From positions 1-53,297 of the forward strand of contig NZ_JAUSVR010000022.1 in assembly GCF_030814815.1 (NCBI RefSeq): a stretch of DNA of 53,297 nucleotides. The letters run 5' to 3'. The notes beneath the pieces are model-generated. The model searched no databases, was not told where the DNA came from, and worked only from the letters and a program-made list of their open reading frames with translations. Shown piece by piece: positions 28,758 through 38,584 of this stretch; the stretch's first letter is position 1; each line of letters opens with the position of its first letter. The translations under genes were made by a program, and so were the position numbers. This DNA is from Ancylobacter amanitiformis. GTDB taxonomy: Bacteria; Pseudomonadota; Alphaproteobacteria; Rhizobiales; Xanthobacteraceae.

Positions 28758-29107
28758 CGCTGGCGAGCGTCCCGCACCGCCTGGTGGTTGGTTTCCGCCC
28801 AGGCGACCAGCGCGCGCAGCGGCGCCATCAGCGAGCGACCGAGATCGGTGAGCGCGTAGTCCACGCGCGGCGGAATGGTGGGATAGACCGTGCGCGTCAC
28901 CAGCCCGTCCGCCTCCAGATGGCGCAGGGTCTGGGCCAGCATGCGCTGGGAAATATCCGGGATCGCCCGTCTCAAGACGGTGAAGCGGCGCGACCCCTCT
29001 TCCAGTTCGCTCAGGATGAGAACGCTCCAGCGATCGCCGATGCGGTCCAGCACGTCGCGCGTCGGGCACAGCTGCTGAAGCGCTTCTTTATCAATTTTCA
29101 CAAGCAC
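28691..29107 (-). CDS. HxlR-family transcriptional regulator
   Basis: Small winged-helix regulator (138 residues). [51 protein letters not shown] is the diagnostic HxlR helix-turn-helix. A Cys at position 14 (QQLCPTRD) sits where related DUF24 regulators have their redox-sensing Cys, so thiol or quinone stress could be the signal. It is divergent from a YtfG/QOR2-like reductase, the same arrangement as ytfH-ytfG in E. coli, and probably controls it. The C-terminal about 22 codons overlap selD on the other strand. Confidence 0.93.
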   Translation of the reverse strand: MLVKIDKEALQQLCPTRDVLDRIGDRWSVLILSELEEGSRRFTVLRRAIPDISQRMLAQTLRHLEADGLVTRTVYPTIPPRVDYALTDLGRSLMAPLRALVAWAETNHQAVRDARQRYASTVTDGSPSTARPIMAASA

Positions 29108-29206
29108 TTATCCGCTCTCCCCCGCCCTGTTGCCGACCCGCCGGTTACTGCCCGCATACCTAGGCACTTTGAAAACCCTTCTTGTCGGCCCGCTTCCAAC
29201 CTGCAT

Positions 29207-29225
29207 GTTACTCTCATTTGGTAAC
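29207..29225. promoter_or_regulatory. Candidate HxlR operator
   Basis: A perfect 5-bp dyad GTTAC-N9-GTAAC lies in the 158-base gap between the divergent regulator and reductase genes, 41 bases before the reductase start. Its size, place and GTAC-rich half-sites fit known HxlR/DUF24 operators. Confidence 0.5.
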
Positions 29226-29265
29226 CGAGGCGAGCCGCGGGGCCGCCCAACAGGAAGCACCCGAC

Positions 29266-30120
29266 ATGACCGTCATCACCGCCGCCAGCGGCAAGCTCGG
29301 CCAGACCCTTGCCAGCGCCTTCGCCGCCAAGGGTCTCACGGGCAGCGTCAAGCTCGCCGCCCGCTCGCCGGATAAGCTCGCCGCGCAGCAGGCGCAGGGC
29401 TTCACCGTCGTTGCCGCCGATTATGACGACCCGGCGAGCCTGCAGGCCGCCTTCGCCGGCGAGGACGTTGCCGTCATCATTTCCAGCATGGGGCCGAACG
29501 AGGTTCGCATCGCCCAGCATCACAACGCCATTCAAGCCGCCAAGGCCGCCGGCATCCAGCGCATCGTCTACACCAGCGCCACCAACCCGGCCGACGCCAG
29601 CCTGTTCGACTGGGCCAAGGCGCATGTGGCGACCGAAGCCGAGCTGAAGGCCTCGGGCATCGCCTACACGATCCTGCGCGACAATTCCTATTTCTCCAAT
29701 AATGACCCGCTCTTCGCCAATGCCCGGGAAAGCGGCGTGCTGCCCTTTACCGGCATCGAGGCCAAGGTCGCTTATATCGCGCATGAGGACGTGGTCGACG
29801 CGATCATCTCCGCCGTCACCGGCACCGGCCATGCCAACAAGGTTTACGAGATCGCCGGCAGCGAGGCCTATTCGGCGGTGGAACTCGCCGCCATCCTGTC
29901 AGCCGTCACCGGCAGGGAAATCACGGCGCTCGACGTGCCGGTCTCGGCCTTCGAGGCGCAGTTCCGCGCCCACGGGCTGCCCGAATTCGTCGTCACCGGC
30001 GTCGGCAGCTTCTATGCCGCGCTGGGCGCGGGCGAATATGCGCAGACCTCGACGGATGTCGAGACGCTGACCGGACGGCCGTCCACCACCGCGCAAGCCT
30101 ATCTCGCCCGCTTCGCCTGA
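29266..30120 (+). CDS. NmrA-family NAD(P)-binding quinone reductase-like protein (QOR2/YtfG type)
   Basis: Atypical short-chain dehydrogenase of the NmrA group, 284 residues, predicted to reduce quinones with NADPH. It starts MTVITAASGKLGQTLASAFAAKG; the dinucleotide motif is T-A-A-S-G-K-L-G. It continues with VKLAARSPDKL, FTVVAADYDDPASLQAAFAGEDVAV, GIQRIVYTSATNPADAS and YTILRDNSYFSNN, as in YtfG. The start follows AGGAAGCACCCGAC. It is divergent from the HxlR regulator and ends at a hairpin terminator. Confidence 0.9.
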   Translation: MTVITAASGKLGQTLASAFAAKGLTGSVKLAARSPDKLAAQQAQGFTVVAADYDDPASLQAAFAGEDVAVIISSMGPNEVRIAQHHNAIQAAKAAGIQRIVYTSATNPADASLFDWAKAHVATEAELKASGIAYTILRDNSYFSNNDPLFANARESGVLPFTGIEAKVAYIAHEDVVDAIISAVTGTGHANKVYEIAGSEAYSAVELAAILSAVTGREITALDVPVSAFEAQFRAHGLPEFVVTGVGSFYAALGAGEYAQTSTDVETLTGRPSTTAQAYLARFA

Positions 30121-30174
30121 GCGGCCTCGGCCCCCGGCGCGCGGGCCCGCCGGCCTGACGCCAGAACAGACAAC

Positions 30175-30215
30175 CAGCCGGCGCAGCGGTGACGATGCGC
30201 CGGCTGTGCATTTTC
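30175..30215 (+). terminator. Terminator after the quinone reductase gene
   Basis: An 11-bp perfect stem CAGCCGGCGCA / TGCGCCGGCTG (30175-30185, 30196-30206) with a 10-base loop is followed by TGCATTTTCG. It lies 55 bases after the stop codon. Confidence 0.75.
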
Positions 30216-30502
30216 GTGCGCGCCCGCTGGGGCCGGCGCGCAAGACGAGACGCGGCACGAGGCGCGGCACGAGACGCCACCCGCCCCATACCCGGCCAAG
30301 CGCCCCGCCACGCCCCCGGCCACGCGCGTGCGAATGGTCATTCGCGGTGCCGCGGCGTTTGCTTGTGAAAGAAATTCACAGCTCCTGGTCCATCATGGCG
30401 GCTTATCACCCACGCCGGTGGCACGCATATTCGGGCCAACCCAACCCATATCCAGCTGGCGCCGGGCTCCCTGCGGGCCGACGGCGCGCGGAGACCTGTT
30501 CC
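30216..30502 (+). promoter_or_regulatory. Upstream region of the MFS/AKR operon with TGTGAA-N5-TTCACA dyad
   Basis: Gap between the quinone reductase terminator and the MFS gene. A perfect 6-bp inverted repeat TGTGAA-AGAAA-TTCACA lies at 30364-30380, about 125 bases before the MFS start, and is a good operator candidate for an unlinked regulator. The rest is GC-rich with open frames but no recognisable protein or RNA. Confidence 0.45.
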
Positions 30503-31699
30503 ATGTCGCCCACCCGAATGCCGCCGGCGCTGTTCGCGCTCACCATCGCCGCCTATGCGATCGGCACCACGGAGTTCGTCATTGTCGGCCTGCTGCCGAC
30601 CGTGGCGGCCGATCTTCACATCAACCTGCCGCTCGCCGGCCTCATCGTCAGCGTCTACGCGCTCGGCGTCACCTTCGGCGCGCCGATCCTCACCGCGCTC
30701 ACCGGGCGGATGGAGCGCAAGACGCTGCTGCTCTCGCTGATGGGCCTGTTCATCCTCGGCAACAGCGCCGCCGCACTGAGCCCGAGCTACGAGACCCTGC
30801 TGGTGGCGCGGGTGATTTCCGCCTTCGCGCATGGCGTGTTCTTCTCGGTCGGAGCCACCATCGCCGCCGACCTGGTGCCGGCCGACCGCCGCGCCTCCGC
30901 CATCGCGCTGATGTTCATGGGGCTGACGGTCGCCATCGTCACCGGCGTGCCGCTCGGCACCTTCATCGGCCAGACCTTCGGCTGGCGCGCCACGTTCTGG
31001 GCGGTGGCCGGGCTCGGCGTCCTCGCCTTCCTCGGCATCGCCGCGCTGCTGCCCGCCAACCTCGCCCGCGCCGAGCCGGCCCGGCTGATGGACCAGCTGC
31101 GCGTGCTCGGCTCCGGGCGGCTGCTGCTGGTCTATGCCATGACCGCGCTCGGCTATGGCGGCACCTTCGTCGCCTTCACCTATCTCGCCTCCATCCTCGA
31201 ACACGTCACCGGCTTTGCGGCCTCCAGCGTCAGCCTCATCCTGGTGGTCTACGGCCTCGCCATCGCGGTGGGCAACATTGCCGGCGGGCGCATCGCCGAC
31301 CGGGACCCGGTGAAGGCGCTGACCTTCCTGTTCCTCGCGCAGGCCATCGTGCTGGCGCTGTTCACCTTCACCGCCGTGTCGCCCTGGCTGACCCTGCCGA
31401 CGCTGGCCGCACTCGGCTTCCTGTCCTTCGCCAATGTGCCGGGCCTGCAGATCTACGTGGTGGAACTCGCCAAGAAGCATCGTCCCGGCGCGGTCGATGT
31501 CGCCTCGGCGCTGAACATCGCGGCGTTCAACCTCGGCATCGCCATCGGCGCCTGGGTCGGCGGCCTCGTCGTCGCCTCCCCGCTCGGCCTCGGTGCCACG
31601 CCCTGGGTCGGCGCCATACTGGTGGCCGGCGCGCTTGGCCTCACCCTCTGGAGTGGCGCGCTCGACCGTCGCGAGACGCTCGTCGCCCGCACCGCCTGA
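30503..31699 (+). CDS. MFS transporter, DHA1 (drug/sugar efflux) family
   Basis: Twelve-helix major facilitator exporter, 398 residues. Visible are PALFALTIAAYAIGTTEFVIVGLLPTVAADL (helix 1), the loop 2-3 region GRMERKTLL, and SAFAHGVFFSVGATIAADLVPADRRASAIALMFMGLTVAIVTGVPLGTFIG (helices 4-5, motif C region). It resembles arabinose-efflux/YdhP-type permeases; the substrate is unknown. The ATG at 30503 fits the family start; the longer upstream frame has no similarity. It is 18 bases upstream of the aldo-keto reductase gene, a common pairing. Confidence 0.9.
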   Translation: MSPTRMPPALFALTIAAYAIGTTEFVIVGLLPTVAADLHINLPLAGLIVSVYALGVTFGAPILTALTGRMERKTLLLSLMGLFILGNSAAALSPSYETLLVARVISAFAHGVFFSVGATIAADLVPADRRASAIALMFMGLTVAIVTGVPLGTFIGQTFGWRATFWAVAGLGVLAFLGIAALLPANLARAEPARLMDQLRVLGSGRLLLVYAMTALGYGGTFVAFTYLASILEHVTGFAASSVSLILVVYGLAIAVGNIAGGRIADRDPVKALTFLFLAQAIVLALFTFTAVSPWLTLPTLAALGFLSFANVPGLQIYVVELAKKHRPGAVDVASALNIAAFNLGIAIGAWVGGLVVASPLGLGATPWVGAILVAGALGLTLWSGALDRRETLVARTA

Positions 31700-31717
31700 C
31701 CCCAAGGAGACAATCCG

Positions 31718-32548
31718 ATGCAGCCCTACGTCAGCGCCAACGGCGCCCGCATTCCCGCCCTCGGCTACGGCACCTTCCGCCTGTCGGGCCCCGATACGCT
31801 GCGCATGGTGCCCCATGTGCTCCAGCTCGGCTTCCGCCATATCGACACCGCGCAGGCCTATGGCAACGAGGCCGAGGTCGGCGAGGGCATCCAGACCTCC
31901 GGCGTCAACCGCGCCGACATCTTCCTCACCACCAAGGTGTGGGTCGACAAATACGGCCATGACGCGCTGGTGGCTTCCGTCGATGAGAGCCTGAAGAAGC
32001 TTCGGACCGACTATGTCGACCTGCTGCTGCTGCACTGGCCGGCCGGCCATGCGCTGCCCGAACCCGTCGGCGCGCTCAACGACGTGGTGAAGGCCGGCAA
32101 GGTGCGCCATATCGGCGTTTCGAACTTCAATGTCGCGCAGATGCAGGAGGCGGTTCGCCTCAGCGCCACGCCGCTCGTCACCAACCAGGTCGAGTACCAC
32201 CCCTATCTCGACCAGAGCCCGATCGTCCGTGCCGCCCGCGCGGCGGGCCTGTCGGTCACCGCCTATTTCGCCATGGCCGACGGCAAGGTCTTCGCCGATC
32301 CGGTGCTGAAGGACATTGCGGGGGCCAGGGGCAAGAGCGTCGCCCAGGTGGTGCTGCGCTGGGTGATCCAGCAGGACGGGCTCATCGCGCTGTCCAAGAC
32401 CGCCGGCGAGGCGCGCGCGGCGGAGAATTTCGCCGTCTTCGATTTCGAGCTGTCGAGCGACGAGATGGCCGCGATCCACGCGCTCGCCCGGCCCGATGGG
32501 CGCATCGTCAGCCCGGCCGGCCTCGCGCCCGTCTGGGACGCCGCCTGA
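31718..32548 (+). CDS. Aldo-keto reductase (DkgB-like)
   Basis: NADPH-dependent reductase of carbonyls, 276 residues, of the 2,5-diketo-D-gluconate reductase group. The catalytic tetrad is visible: Asp and Tyr in HIDTAQAYGNEAEVGEG, Lys in LTTKVWVD and His in LLLLHWP. VRHIGVSNFNVAQM and TNQVEYHPYLDQ are standard. The C-terminal coenzyme segment ALSKTAGEARAAENFAVFDFEL is present. An AAGGAG ribosome site precedes it. It is probably co-transcribed with the MFS exporter, perhaps as a detoxification pair. Confidence 0.93.
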   Translation: MQPYVSANGARIPALGYGTFRLSGPDTLRMVPHVLQLGFRHIDTAQAYGNEAEVGEGIQTSGVNRADIFLTTKVWVDKYGHDALVASVDESLKKLRTDYVDLLLLHWPAGHALPEPVGALNDVVKAGKVRHIGVSNFNVAQMQEAVRLSATPLVTNQVEYHPYLDQSPIVRAARAAGLSVTAYFAMADGKVFADPVLKDIAGARGKSVAQVVLRWVIQQDGLIALSKTAGEARAAENFAVFDFELSSDEMAAIHALARPDGRIVSPAGLAPVWDAA

Positions 32549-32556
32549 GCCATCGC

Positions 32557-32592
32557 CGGACCCGCCCCCCCCAAATGCACGGGGCGGGTCCG
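32557..32592 (+). terminator. Hairpin after the aldo-keto reductase gene
   Basis: A 12-bp perfect stem CGGACCCGCCCC / GGGGCGGGTCCG (32557-32568, 32581-32592) with a 12-base loop begins 8 bases after the stop. Only a weak pyrimidine tail follows, so termination may be partial. Confidence 0.6.
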
Positions 32593-32629
32593 CATTCATC
32601 CGCATCCTTTCGCATTTGCTTTCGCGCGA

Positions 32630-32650
32630 CTTTCCGTTGAATAAGGAAAG
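32630..32650. promoter_or_regulatory. Candidate TetR operator (inverted repeat)
   Basis: CTTTCC-N9-GGAAAG is a perfect 6-bp dyad 36 bases before the TetR start, in a short AT-richer stretch. Position and size fit an autoregulatory operator. Confidence 0.4.
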
Positions 32651-32686
32651 AGGGGGGAGCTTACAGCGGGGCTGGTGCGGAGGTTC

Positions 32687-33256
32687 ATGGTGCGGGTCTC
32701 GAAGGCGAAGGTGGCGGAGCATCGCAGCGCCATCCTGGAATCGGCGTCTCGGCTGTTTCGCGAACGCGGATTCAACGATGTCGGCGTCGCCGAGATCATG
32801 CAGGCCAGCGGGCTGACACACGGCGCCTTCTATGGCCATTTCCGCTCCAAGGCCGATCTTGCCGGAGCCGCCTGCCGCGAGGCCTGCGCCGAAGGCGTGG
32901 ACAACTGGAAGCACTCCGGCGACATCGCCACCATTCTCGACCGCTATCTCTCCATCGCCCATCGCGACAACCCGGCCCGCGGCTGCGCGCTCGGCGCGTT
33001 CGCCGGCGACATCGCCCGGCAGGGGCCGGAGCTGCAGAGCGACTATGCCGAGGCGGTCGAACGCTTCCGCGGCGTGATCGAGCACCACCTCACCGACAAC
33101 GAGCCCGAGGCCCGTCGGCGCAAGGCGACGACCATCCTCGCCACCATGGTCGGCGCGCTCACCATGGCGCGCGGCATCGCCACGGCCGATCCCGCCCTCT
33201 CCGCCGCCATCCTCGACAATGTGCGCCTGCAGCTGCGCGCCTGCTTCGGCGTGTGA
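32687..33256 (+). CDS. TetR-family regulator
   Basis: Regulator of 189 residues. The N-terminal HTH is clear: HRSAILESASRLFRERGFNDVGVAEIMQASGLTHGAFYGHFRSKADL. The C-terminal region (NPARGCALGAFAGDIARQGPE...) resembles the TetR C-terminal domain found beside efflux or redox genes. ATG 32687 is chosen because GCGGAGGTTC lies just before it. It is convergent with the ABC exporter operon and downstream of the MFS/AKR pair; either could be its target. Confidence 0.9.
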   Translation: MVRVSKAKVAEHRSAILESASRLFRERGFNDVGVAEIMQASGLTHGAFYGHFRSKADLAGAACREACAEGVDNWKHSGDIATILDRYLSIAHRDNPARGCALGAFAGDIARQGPELQSDYAEAVERFRGVIEHHLTDNEPEARRRKATTILATMVGALTMARGIATADPALSAAILDNVRLQLRACFGV

Positions 33257-33289
33257 CGCGGCGGGGTTCGAGCCAAGGCGCGCGGGCGA

Positions 33290-34411
33290 CTACTGCGCCG
33301 CCTGCAGCGCCTTGCGGAAGCGCAATACGGCAAGGATGAAGAAGGCCCCGCCGATGGCACCGAGCGCCAGCAGCTGCGGCCAGATCAGCGCCAGCCCGGC
33401 GCCGCGATAGAGAATGGCCTGCGACAGCGCGACGAAATGGGTGGAGGGTGAGAACTGCATCACGTTCTGCAGCCAGACCGGCATGCTCTCCATCGGCGTC
33501 GTCGAGCCCGACAGCAGGTTCATCACGATGAGGACCGGCATGACGATGAGGCCGAACTGCGCCATCGAGGTCGAGACGGTGGCGATGAGGATGCCGAGCG
33601 CCGTCACCGAGAACTGGTAGACCACCATGGCGCCGACGAAGAGCGGCACCGAGCCCTGCACCGGCACGCCGAGCAGCCGCTCCACCACGATGACCAGCGA
33701 GAGCGTCGCGGCAAGGACGATCACCATGCCGTTGGCCCAGATCTTCGCCAGCATGATCTCGATGGGCGTCACCGGCATTACCAGCAGATGTTCGATGGTG
33801 CCGTGCTCGCGCTCGCGGATCAGCGCCGCGCCGGCGAGGATCACCGCCAGCATGGTGACATTGTTGATGACCTGCATAACAGCGGTGAACCAGGCTGATT
33901 GCAGGTTGGGATTGAACAGCGCGTGCACAACCACGTTGATCGGGGTCGCCGTCGCCGCGCCCGGCACGGCGGCCAGAACCTCCTGGATGAGGATGTTCTG
34001 GATATAGGAGGCGCCGTTGCCCGCTTGCGACATGGCGGTGGCGTCGATGTCGAGCTGGACGGTCGGTGTGCGCTCCGCGATCACGTCATGCTCGAACTTG
34101 GGCGGAATCGCCACCACGAAGACGAAGCGGCCCGAATCCATCGCCGCGCCCACCTCGTCGGCGCCGATCCGCACGGGCGGCTGGAAGAAGGGTTCGAGCA
34201 GCGCGTCGCGCAGCCGGCGGGACAGCGCGGTCTGGTCCTCGTCCACCACCGCGACGGCGGCGTTCTCGACCTCGAACTTGGCCCCCGAGGCCACCGTGTA
34301 GATGGCGATGGTGAAGGTGTAGACGATCAGTCCGGCCAGCACCGGGTCGGCCTTGAGGCTGTAGAGTTCCTTGATGCCGAGCCGGAAGATGCGGGCGAGG
34401 CGGGCGAACAT
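33290..34411 (-). CDS. ABC-2 transporter permease (YhhJ-like)
   Basis: Membrane subunit of an ABC-2 exporter, 373 residues, like E. coli YhhJ. It has an N-terminal helix (LAGLIVYTFTIAIYTVASG), a large periplasmic loop, then five or six helices including INNVTMLAVILAGAALIREREHGTIEHLLVMPVTPIEIMLAKIWANG, the conserved ABC-2 coupling segment. The ATG at 34411 lies 2 bases after the stop of the fused ABC gene, with CGGAGCG as ribosome site. It is the last gene of the HlyD-ABC-permease operon. Confidence 0.92.
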   Translation of the reverse strand: MFARLARIFRLGIKELYSLKADPVLAGLIVYTFTIAIYTVASGAKFEVENAAVAVVDEDQTALSRRLRDALLEPFFQPPVRIGADEVGAAMDSGRFVFVVAIPPKFEHDVIAERTPTVQLDIDATAMSQAGNGASYIQNILIQEVLAAVPGAATATPINVVVHALFNPNLQSAWFTAVMQVINNVTMLAVILAGAALIREREHGTIEHLLVMPVTPIEIMLAKIWANGMVIVLAATLSLVIVVERLLGVPVQGSVPLFVGAMVVYQFSVTALGILIATVSTSMAQFGLIVMPVLIVMNLLSGSTTPMESMPVWLQNVMQFSPSTHFVALSQAILYRGAGLALIWPQLLALGAIGGAFFILAVLRFRKALQAAQ

Positions 34412-34413
34412 GG

Positions 34414-37125
34414 TCAGGCGCTCCGCTTGCGCAGGGCGAGCATCGCCGCGCCGATGAAGCCGAGGGCGAACAGGAAGATCACCACGATGTCGAGCCACAG
34501 GTCGGCAAAGCCGAGGCCCTTGGCGAACACCCCGACGCTGACCGGCTGGTACCACGCCGCCGGGAAGGACAGGCCGATCAGCCGCGCCCCGCCGGACAGC
34601 GAGGAGACCGGCACCAAGAGGCCGGAGAAGTTCACCGCGGGAATGATGGCGATGATGGCGGTGGCGAAGATCGCCGCCACCTGGCTCCGCACGAAACTCG
34701 ACACGAACAGGCCGAAGCCCGTGGTGGCCAGCACATAGGCCAGCGAGCCAAGCGCCAGCGTGGGCAGCGAGCCCTTCACCGGCACGTCGAACACGAACCG
34801 CGCCATCAGCACCAGCGAGATGAAGCTGACAAAGGCGATGACGGCATAAGGCAGCTGCTTGCCGAGCAGGAATTCGACCCGCGTCACCGGCGTCGACTGG
34901 AAATTGGTGATGGAGCCGCTTTCCTTCTCCTTTACCACGCCCAGCGCGGTCATGATCGCCGGGATCAGCACCAGCATCAGCACGATGACGCTCGGCACCA
35001 TCGCGTTCACGCTCTTGAACGCCTGATTGTAGCGGTAACGCGGCTCGATGGTGATGGGGTAGAAGGGCGTGTCCCGGCCAGTGGTGCGCAGCTGCGCATC
35101 CGCCAGATAGCTCTGGGCGATGCCCTGCACATAGCCGCGCGTGGTCTCGGCGCGGAACGGCATGGCGCCGTCGACATAGACGCCCAGTTCGGGCTGGCGC
35201 CCGCGCAGGAGGTCGCGGCCGAAACCGGGCGGCACCTCGATGGCGAGCGTGAGTTCGCCGTCCTTCATGCGGCGGTCCAGTTCGTCGGGCGAGGTGATCG
35301 GCGCGTGCAGCTGGAAATAGCGCGAGCCCTCGAAAGCCTCCAGCAACTGCCGGCTCTGCGCGCTGCCGTCCTGGTCGAACACGGCATAGGGCAGGTTCTC
35401 GACATCGAAGGAAATGCCATAGCCGAAGGTGAGCATGAGCAGGATCGGCCCGAGAAAGGCGAAGGCGAGCCGCGCCCGGTCGCGCAGGATCTCCAGCGTT
35501 TCCCGCCGCGCATAGGCCCAGAGCCGGCCGGCATCGAAGCGGCGCACCGGCACGGGCGCCGCCTCCGGCCGCGCGCGCAGCTCCGCAGCACCCTCGGCGC
35601 GGCCCATGCCCGCCGCCTCCAGCGCGGCGATGAACACTTCTTCCAACGTCGCCATGCCGCGCGCGGCCTTCAGCTCATCGGGCGTGCCGATGGCGAGCAC
35701 CTTGCCCGCATGCATCAGCGAGATGCGGTCGCAGCGCTCGGCCTCGTTCATGAAGTGGGTGGAGAGAAAGATCGTCACCCCGTCCTGGCGCGAAAGTTCG
35801 ATGAGGATGCGCCAGAAATTGTCGCGGGCCACCGGGTCGACGCCCGAGGTCGGTTCGTCGAGAATGAGGATCTCCGGCTTGTGGATCACCGCCACGGCAA
35901 GCTGAAGGCGCTGGCGGATGCCGAGCGGCAGGCTCTCGGGGCGCATATCCGCCACGTCGGCGAGGTCGAAACGCGCCAGCATCTCGCCCACCCGGCCGGC
36001 CACGTCGGCGATCTCGAACAGCCGGGCATGCAGCACGAGGTTCTGCCGAACGGTGAGTTCGCCATAGAGCGAGAAGGCCTGCGACATGTAGCCGACACGC
36101 TTGCGCGTCGCCATGTCGCCGCCCAGCAGCGGCGCGCCGAACAGCCTCGCCTCGCCCTCGCTCGCCGGCAACAGGCCGGTGAGCATCTTCATGGTCGTCG
36201 ACTTGCCCGAGCCGTTGGAGCCGAGGAAGCCGAAGATCTCGCCCTTCTCGATACGGAAATCGACATGGTCGACGGCGACGAAATCGCCGAAGCGGCGGGT
36301 GAGCCCGGTGGCCTCGATGGCCGGCGCGCCGTCATGCAGGATGCGCGGCAGATCGGGAAGAGGCGCGGCGCTGGCGCGCTCGGCCTGCGGCAGCAGCGCG
36401 ACGAAGGCCGCTTCCAGCGTCGGCGCGCCGGACTGCCGGCGAATATCGTCGGGCGAGCCGGTGGCGAGGATGCGCCCGGCATTCATCGCCGCCAGCCAGT
36501 CGAAGCGCTCGGCCTCCTCCATATAGGCGGTGGCGACAACGACGCTCATGCTCGGGCGGCGCGCGCGCAGCCGCTCCATCAGTTCCCAGAACTGGCGGCG
36601 CGACAGCGGATCGACGCCGGTGGTCGGCTCGTCGAGAATGACGAGGTCGGGATCGTGGATCAGCGCAGCGCAGATGCCGAGCTTCTGCTTCATGCCGCCG
36701 GAGAGCTTGCCCGCCGGCCGGTCGGCAAAGGGCGCGAGCCCGGTGGCGGCGACAAGCTCGGCAATGCGCTCCGCCCGTTCGCCCGCGCCCTGGCCGAACA
36801 GGCGCCCGAAGAAATCGAGATTCTCCGCGACACTGAGCGTGGGGTAGAGATTGCGCCCCAGTCCCTGCGGCATATAGGCGATGCGCCCGCCGGCCGCGCG
36901 GCGCCAGCCGGAGCGCGCCATGTCGCCGCCCAGCACTTCCACCGTGCCGGCCTGGATGCGCGTCACCCCCGCCGCCAGCGCGAGCAGGGTCGACTTGCCC
37001 ACGCCATCGGGCCCGATCAGCCCGGTCATGCAGCCGGCCGGGACGGCAAGGTCGACACCGTCCAGCGCGATGGTGCGGCCGTAGCGATGGGCCACACCCC
37101 GGAGCGCGATGACCGGCCCGCTCAT
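34414..37125 (-). CDS. Fused ABC transporter: two ATPase domains plus ABC-2 permease (RbbA/YhiH-like)
   Basis: Protein of 903 residues fusing two nucleotide-binding domains to an ABC-2 membrane domain. NBD1: Walker [10 protein letters not shown], signature LSGGMKQKL, Walker [17 protein letters not shown]2: Walker [10 protein letters not shown], signature-like [11 protein letters not shown] (Ser replaced), Walker [14 protein letters not shown]. The membrane part starts near residue 560 with helices such as [21 protein letters not shown]. coli RbbA has the same plan and was reported as ribosome-associated, but the operon suggests export. I chose ATG 37125, which overlaps the HlyD stop (ATGA), over an in-frame ATG at 37158. 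Confidence 0.93.
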   Translation of the reverse strand: MSGPVIALRGVAHRYGRTIALDGVDLAVPAGCMTGLIGPDGVGKSTLLALAAGVTRIQAGTVEVLGGDMARSGWRRAAGGRIAYMPQGLGRNLYPTLSVAENLDFFGRLFGQGAGERAERIAELVAATGLAPFADRPAGKLSGGMKQKLGICAALIHDPDLVILDEPTTGVDPLSRRQFWELMERLRARRPSMSVVVATAYMEEAERFDWLAAMNAGRILATGSPDDIRRQSGAPTLEAAFVALLPQAERASAAPLPDLPRILHDGAPAIEATGLTRRFGDFVAVDHVDFRIEKGEIFGFLGSNGSGKSTTMKMLTGLLPASEGEARLFGAPLLGGDMATRKRVGYMSQAFSLYGELTVRQNLVLHARLFEIADVAGRVGEMLARFDLADVADMRPESLPLGIRQRLQLAVAVIHKPEILILDEPTSGVDPVARDNFWRILIELSRQDGVTIFLSTHFMNEAERCDRISLMHAGKVLAIGTPDELKAARGMATLEEVFIAALEAAGMGRAEGAAELRARPEAAPVPVRRFDAGRLWAYARRETLEILRDRARLAFAFLGPILLMLTFGYGISFDVENLPYAVFDQDGSAQSRQLLEAFEGSRYFQLHAPITSPDELDRRMKDGELTLAIEVPPGFGRDLLRGRQPELGVYVDGAMPFRAETTRGYVQGIAQSYLADAQLRTTGRDTPFYPITIEPRYRYNQAFKSVNAMVPSVIVLMLVLIPAIMTALGVVKEKESGSITNFQSTPVTRVEFLLGKQLPYAVIAFVSFISLVLMARFVFDVPVKGSLPTLALGSLAYVLATTGFGLFVSSFVRSQVAAIFATAIIAIIPAVNFSGLLVPVSSLSGGARLIGLSFPAAWYQPVSVGVFAKGLGFADLWLDIVVIFLFALGFIGAAMLALRKRSA

Positions 37126-38177
37126 TGCGGCAGCTTCACCGCCAGAGCCTCCGGCCATGTCGCCGTGCTGGCGGTGCGCACATAGGCGACACCGCGCACG
37201 CCGGTCTTCACCCGATCCTCATATTGCTTGAGCAGATCCGAGGCGATGCGCAGCTTCACCCGGAACATCAGCTTCTCGCGCTCGTCATCGGTCTCGACCG
37301 ATTTCGGCGTGAACTGCGCGCCGGAGGCGACGAAGCTCACCGCGGCGGGAATCACATATTCCGGCGCGGGGTCGAGCACGATGCGCGCCTCGTCGCCCAT
37401 GGCGAGGCGGCCGGCGACGCGGGCGGGCACGAAGACGGTCATGTAGACATCGGTCAGATCGAGCAGCGTGACGATCGGCGCGCCCGCCGCCACCACCTCG
37501 CCCGAGCGCACCAACTTATATTCGACGCGGCCGCGGCGCGGCGCCTTCAGCGTCGAATCGTCGATCTGCGACTGGATCCGCGCGACATCGGCGCGGGCGG
37601 CATCGGCCGTGGCCAGCGCCGCCTCGAGCGCGGCCTGCGAGGCCCTCAGCCCGGCCTCGGCGACATTCAGCTCGCTCTGGCGCGTGTCGGCGGACTGGAT
37701 GGTGCCGTAGCCGCTCTCCCTCAGCTTGGAGGCGCGCTCGAATTCCTGCTGGGCGAGCAGGCGCTGACTTTCGCGCTGGGCGATCGCCGCCTCGGCCTCG
37801 GCGACCGATTTCTCGGCGGCGCGCACCTGCGCCTCGGTGCCGGCGAGTTGGGCCGCGAGTTCCACCGTGTCCATGCGGGCGACCGTCTGGCCCTCGTCGA
37901 CCGTCTGGCCTTCCTCGACCAGCACCTGCGCCACGCGGCCGGCGAGCTTGGAGGCCACCAGAACCTGCTCGGATTCGATGCGCCCGTTGGTCATGAAGAT
38001 ATCGGCCGGGAGCTTGTGCCCGGTCAGCTTGTCCACCAGCGCCTGCAGCCGGGCGCCCAGGCCTCCCGTCTCCTGCGCCGATGCGGGAGGCGCGAGGCCG
38101 AGCCCCAGAATGACAATGACGGCAGCACGCGCTGCGACAGCAGACGTCTTTTCGCCTCGACCGAGCCACGCGCTCAT
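37122..38177 (-). CDS. HlyD-family periplasmic adaptor (YhiI-like)
   Basis: Membrane-fusion protein of about 351 residues linking the ABC exporter to an outer-membrane channel. A signal or anchor ([18 protein letters not shown]) is followed by the first lipoyl half ([30 protein letters not shown]), a long coiled-coil hairpin (about 100-180, rich in Ala, Glu and Gln), the second lipoyl half ([34 protein letters not shown]) and a beta-barrel region. ATG 38177 follows GGGAGGCCTG; the frame is open further upstream without similarity. It is first gene of the exporter operon. Confidence 0.91.
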   Translation of the reverse strand: MSAWLGRGEKTSAVAARAAVIVILGLGLAPPASAQETGGLGARLQALVDKLTGHKLPADIFMTNGRIESEQVLVASKLAGRVAQVLVEEGQTVDEGQTVARMDTVELAAQLAGTEAQVRAAEKSVAEAEAAIAQRESQRLLAQQEFERASKLRESGYGTIQSADTRQSELNVAEAGLRASQAALEAALATADAARADVARIQSQIDDSTLKAPRRGRVEYKLVRSGEVVAAGAPIVTLLDLTDVYMTVFVPARVAGRLAMGDEARIVLDPAPEYVIPAAVSFVASGAQFTPKSVETDDEREKLMFRVKLRIASDLLKQYEDRVKTGVRGVAYVRTASTATWPEALAVKLPQ

Positions 38178-38584
38178 CAGGCCTCCCAGGAACGATAGAG
38201 CCTGCGATGCGGAACCGCATCGCATCTTCACAGCCGATCCCGCCCCAGCTTCGCCGCGACAGGATTGAACCATGCGCGGGTGCGCATGGCCAGACAGCAA
38301 TCGGGCCAAGGCCGCGCCATGCCGCCCTCCACCTTGGCTGTTCGGATCGGGCCGCGATCCTAGGTCGTCGGCGGGGGCCGGCATTGACCGTGATCAACGG
38401 CGGCCGCACCGCAGCATGCGATAGGTTCCCCGCCGTCGCATGATTTCATTCGCCGGCTAGCGATTTCCCGCGACGCCGCGCCCCTGAGCGTCTCGGCGTT
38501 TGGTCTTCGCAGCACTTGCCCGGATAATGAGCCGATGTCGTGTGTGCCCAGCCTGTCGCCAACGCTGCCGCCGAGGATGTCACG
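38178..38584 (+). promoter_or_regulatory. Control region with FixK/FNR-like box at 38384-38397
   Basis: A 407-base gap between the divergent exporter operon and alcohol dehydrogenase gene, without a credible coding frame. At 38384-38397 lies TTGACCGTGATCAA, which matches the FixK consensus TTGATCNNGATCAA at all fixed positions but one. It is 188 bases upstream of the alcohol dehydrogenase start, so the transcript would have a leader of over 100 bases if the box sits near -40. Confidence 0.6.

Noticed and set aside
34414..37125. Fused ABC protein as a ribosome-associated factor only
   Set aside because: Although RbbA was reported as ribosome-associated, the operon with HlyD and ABC-2 permease argues for an exporter.
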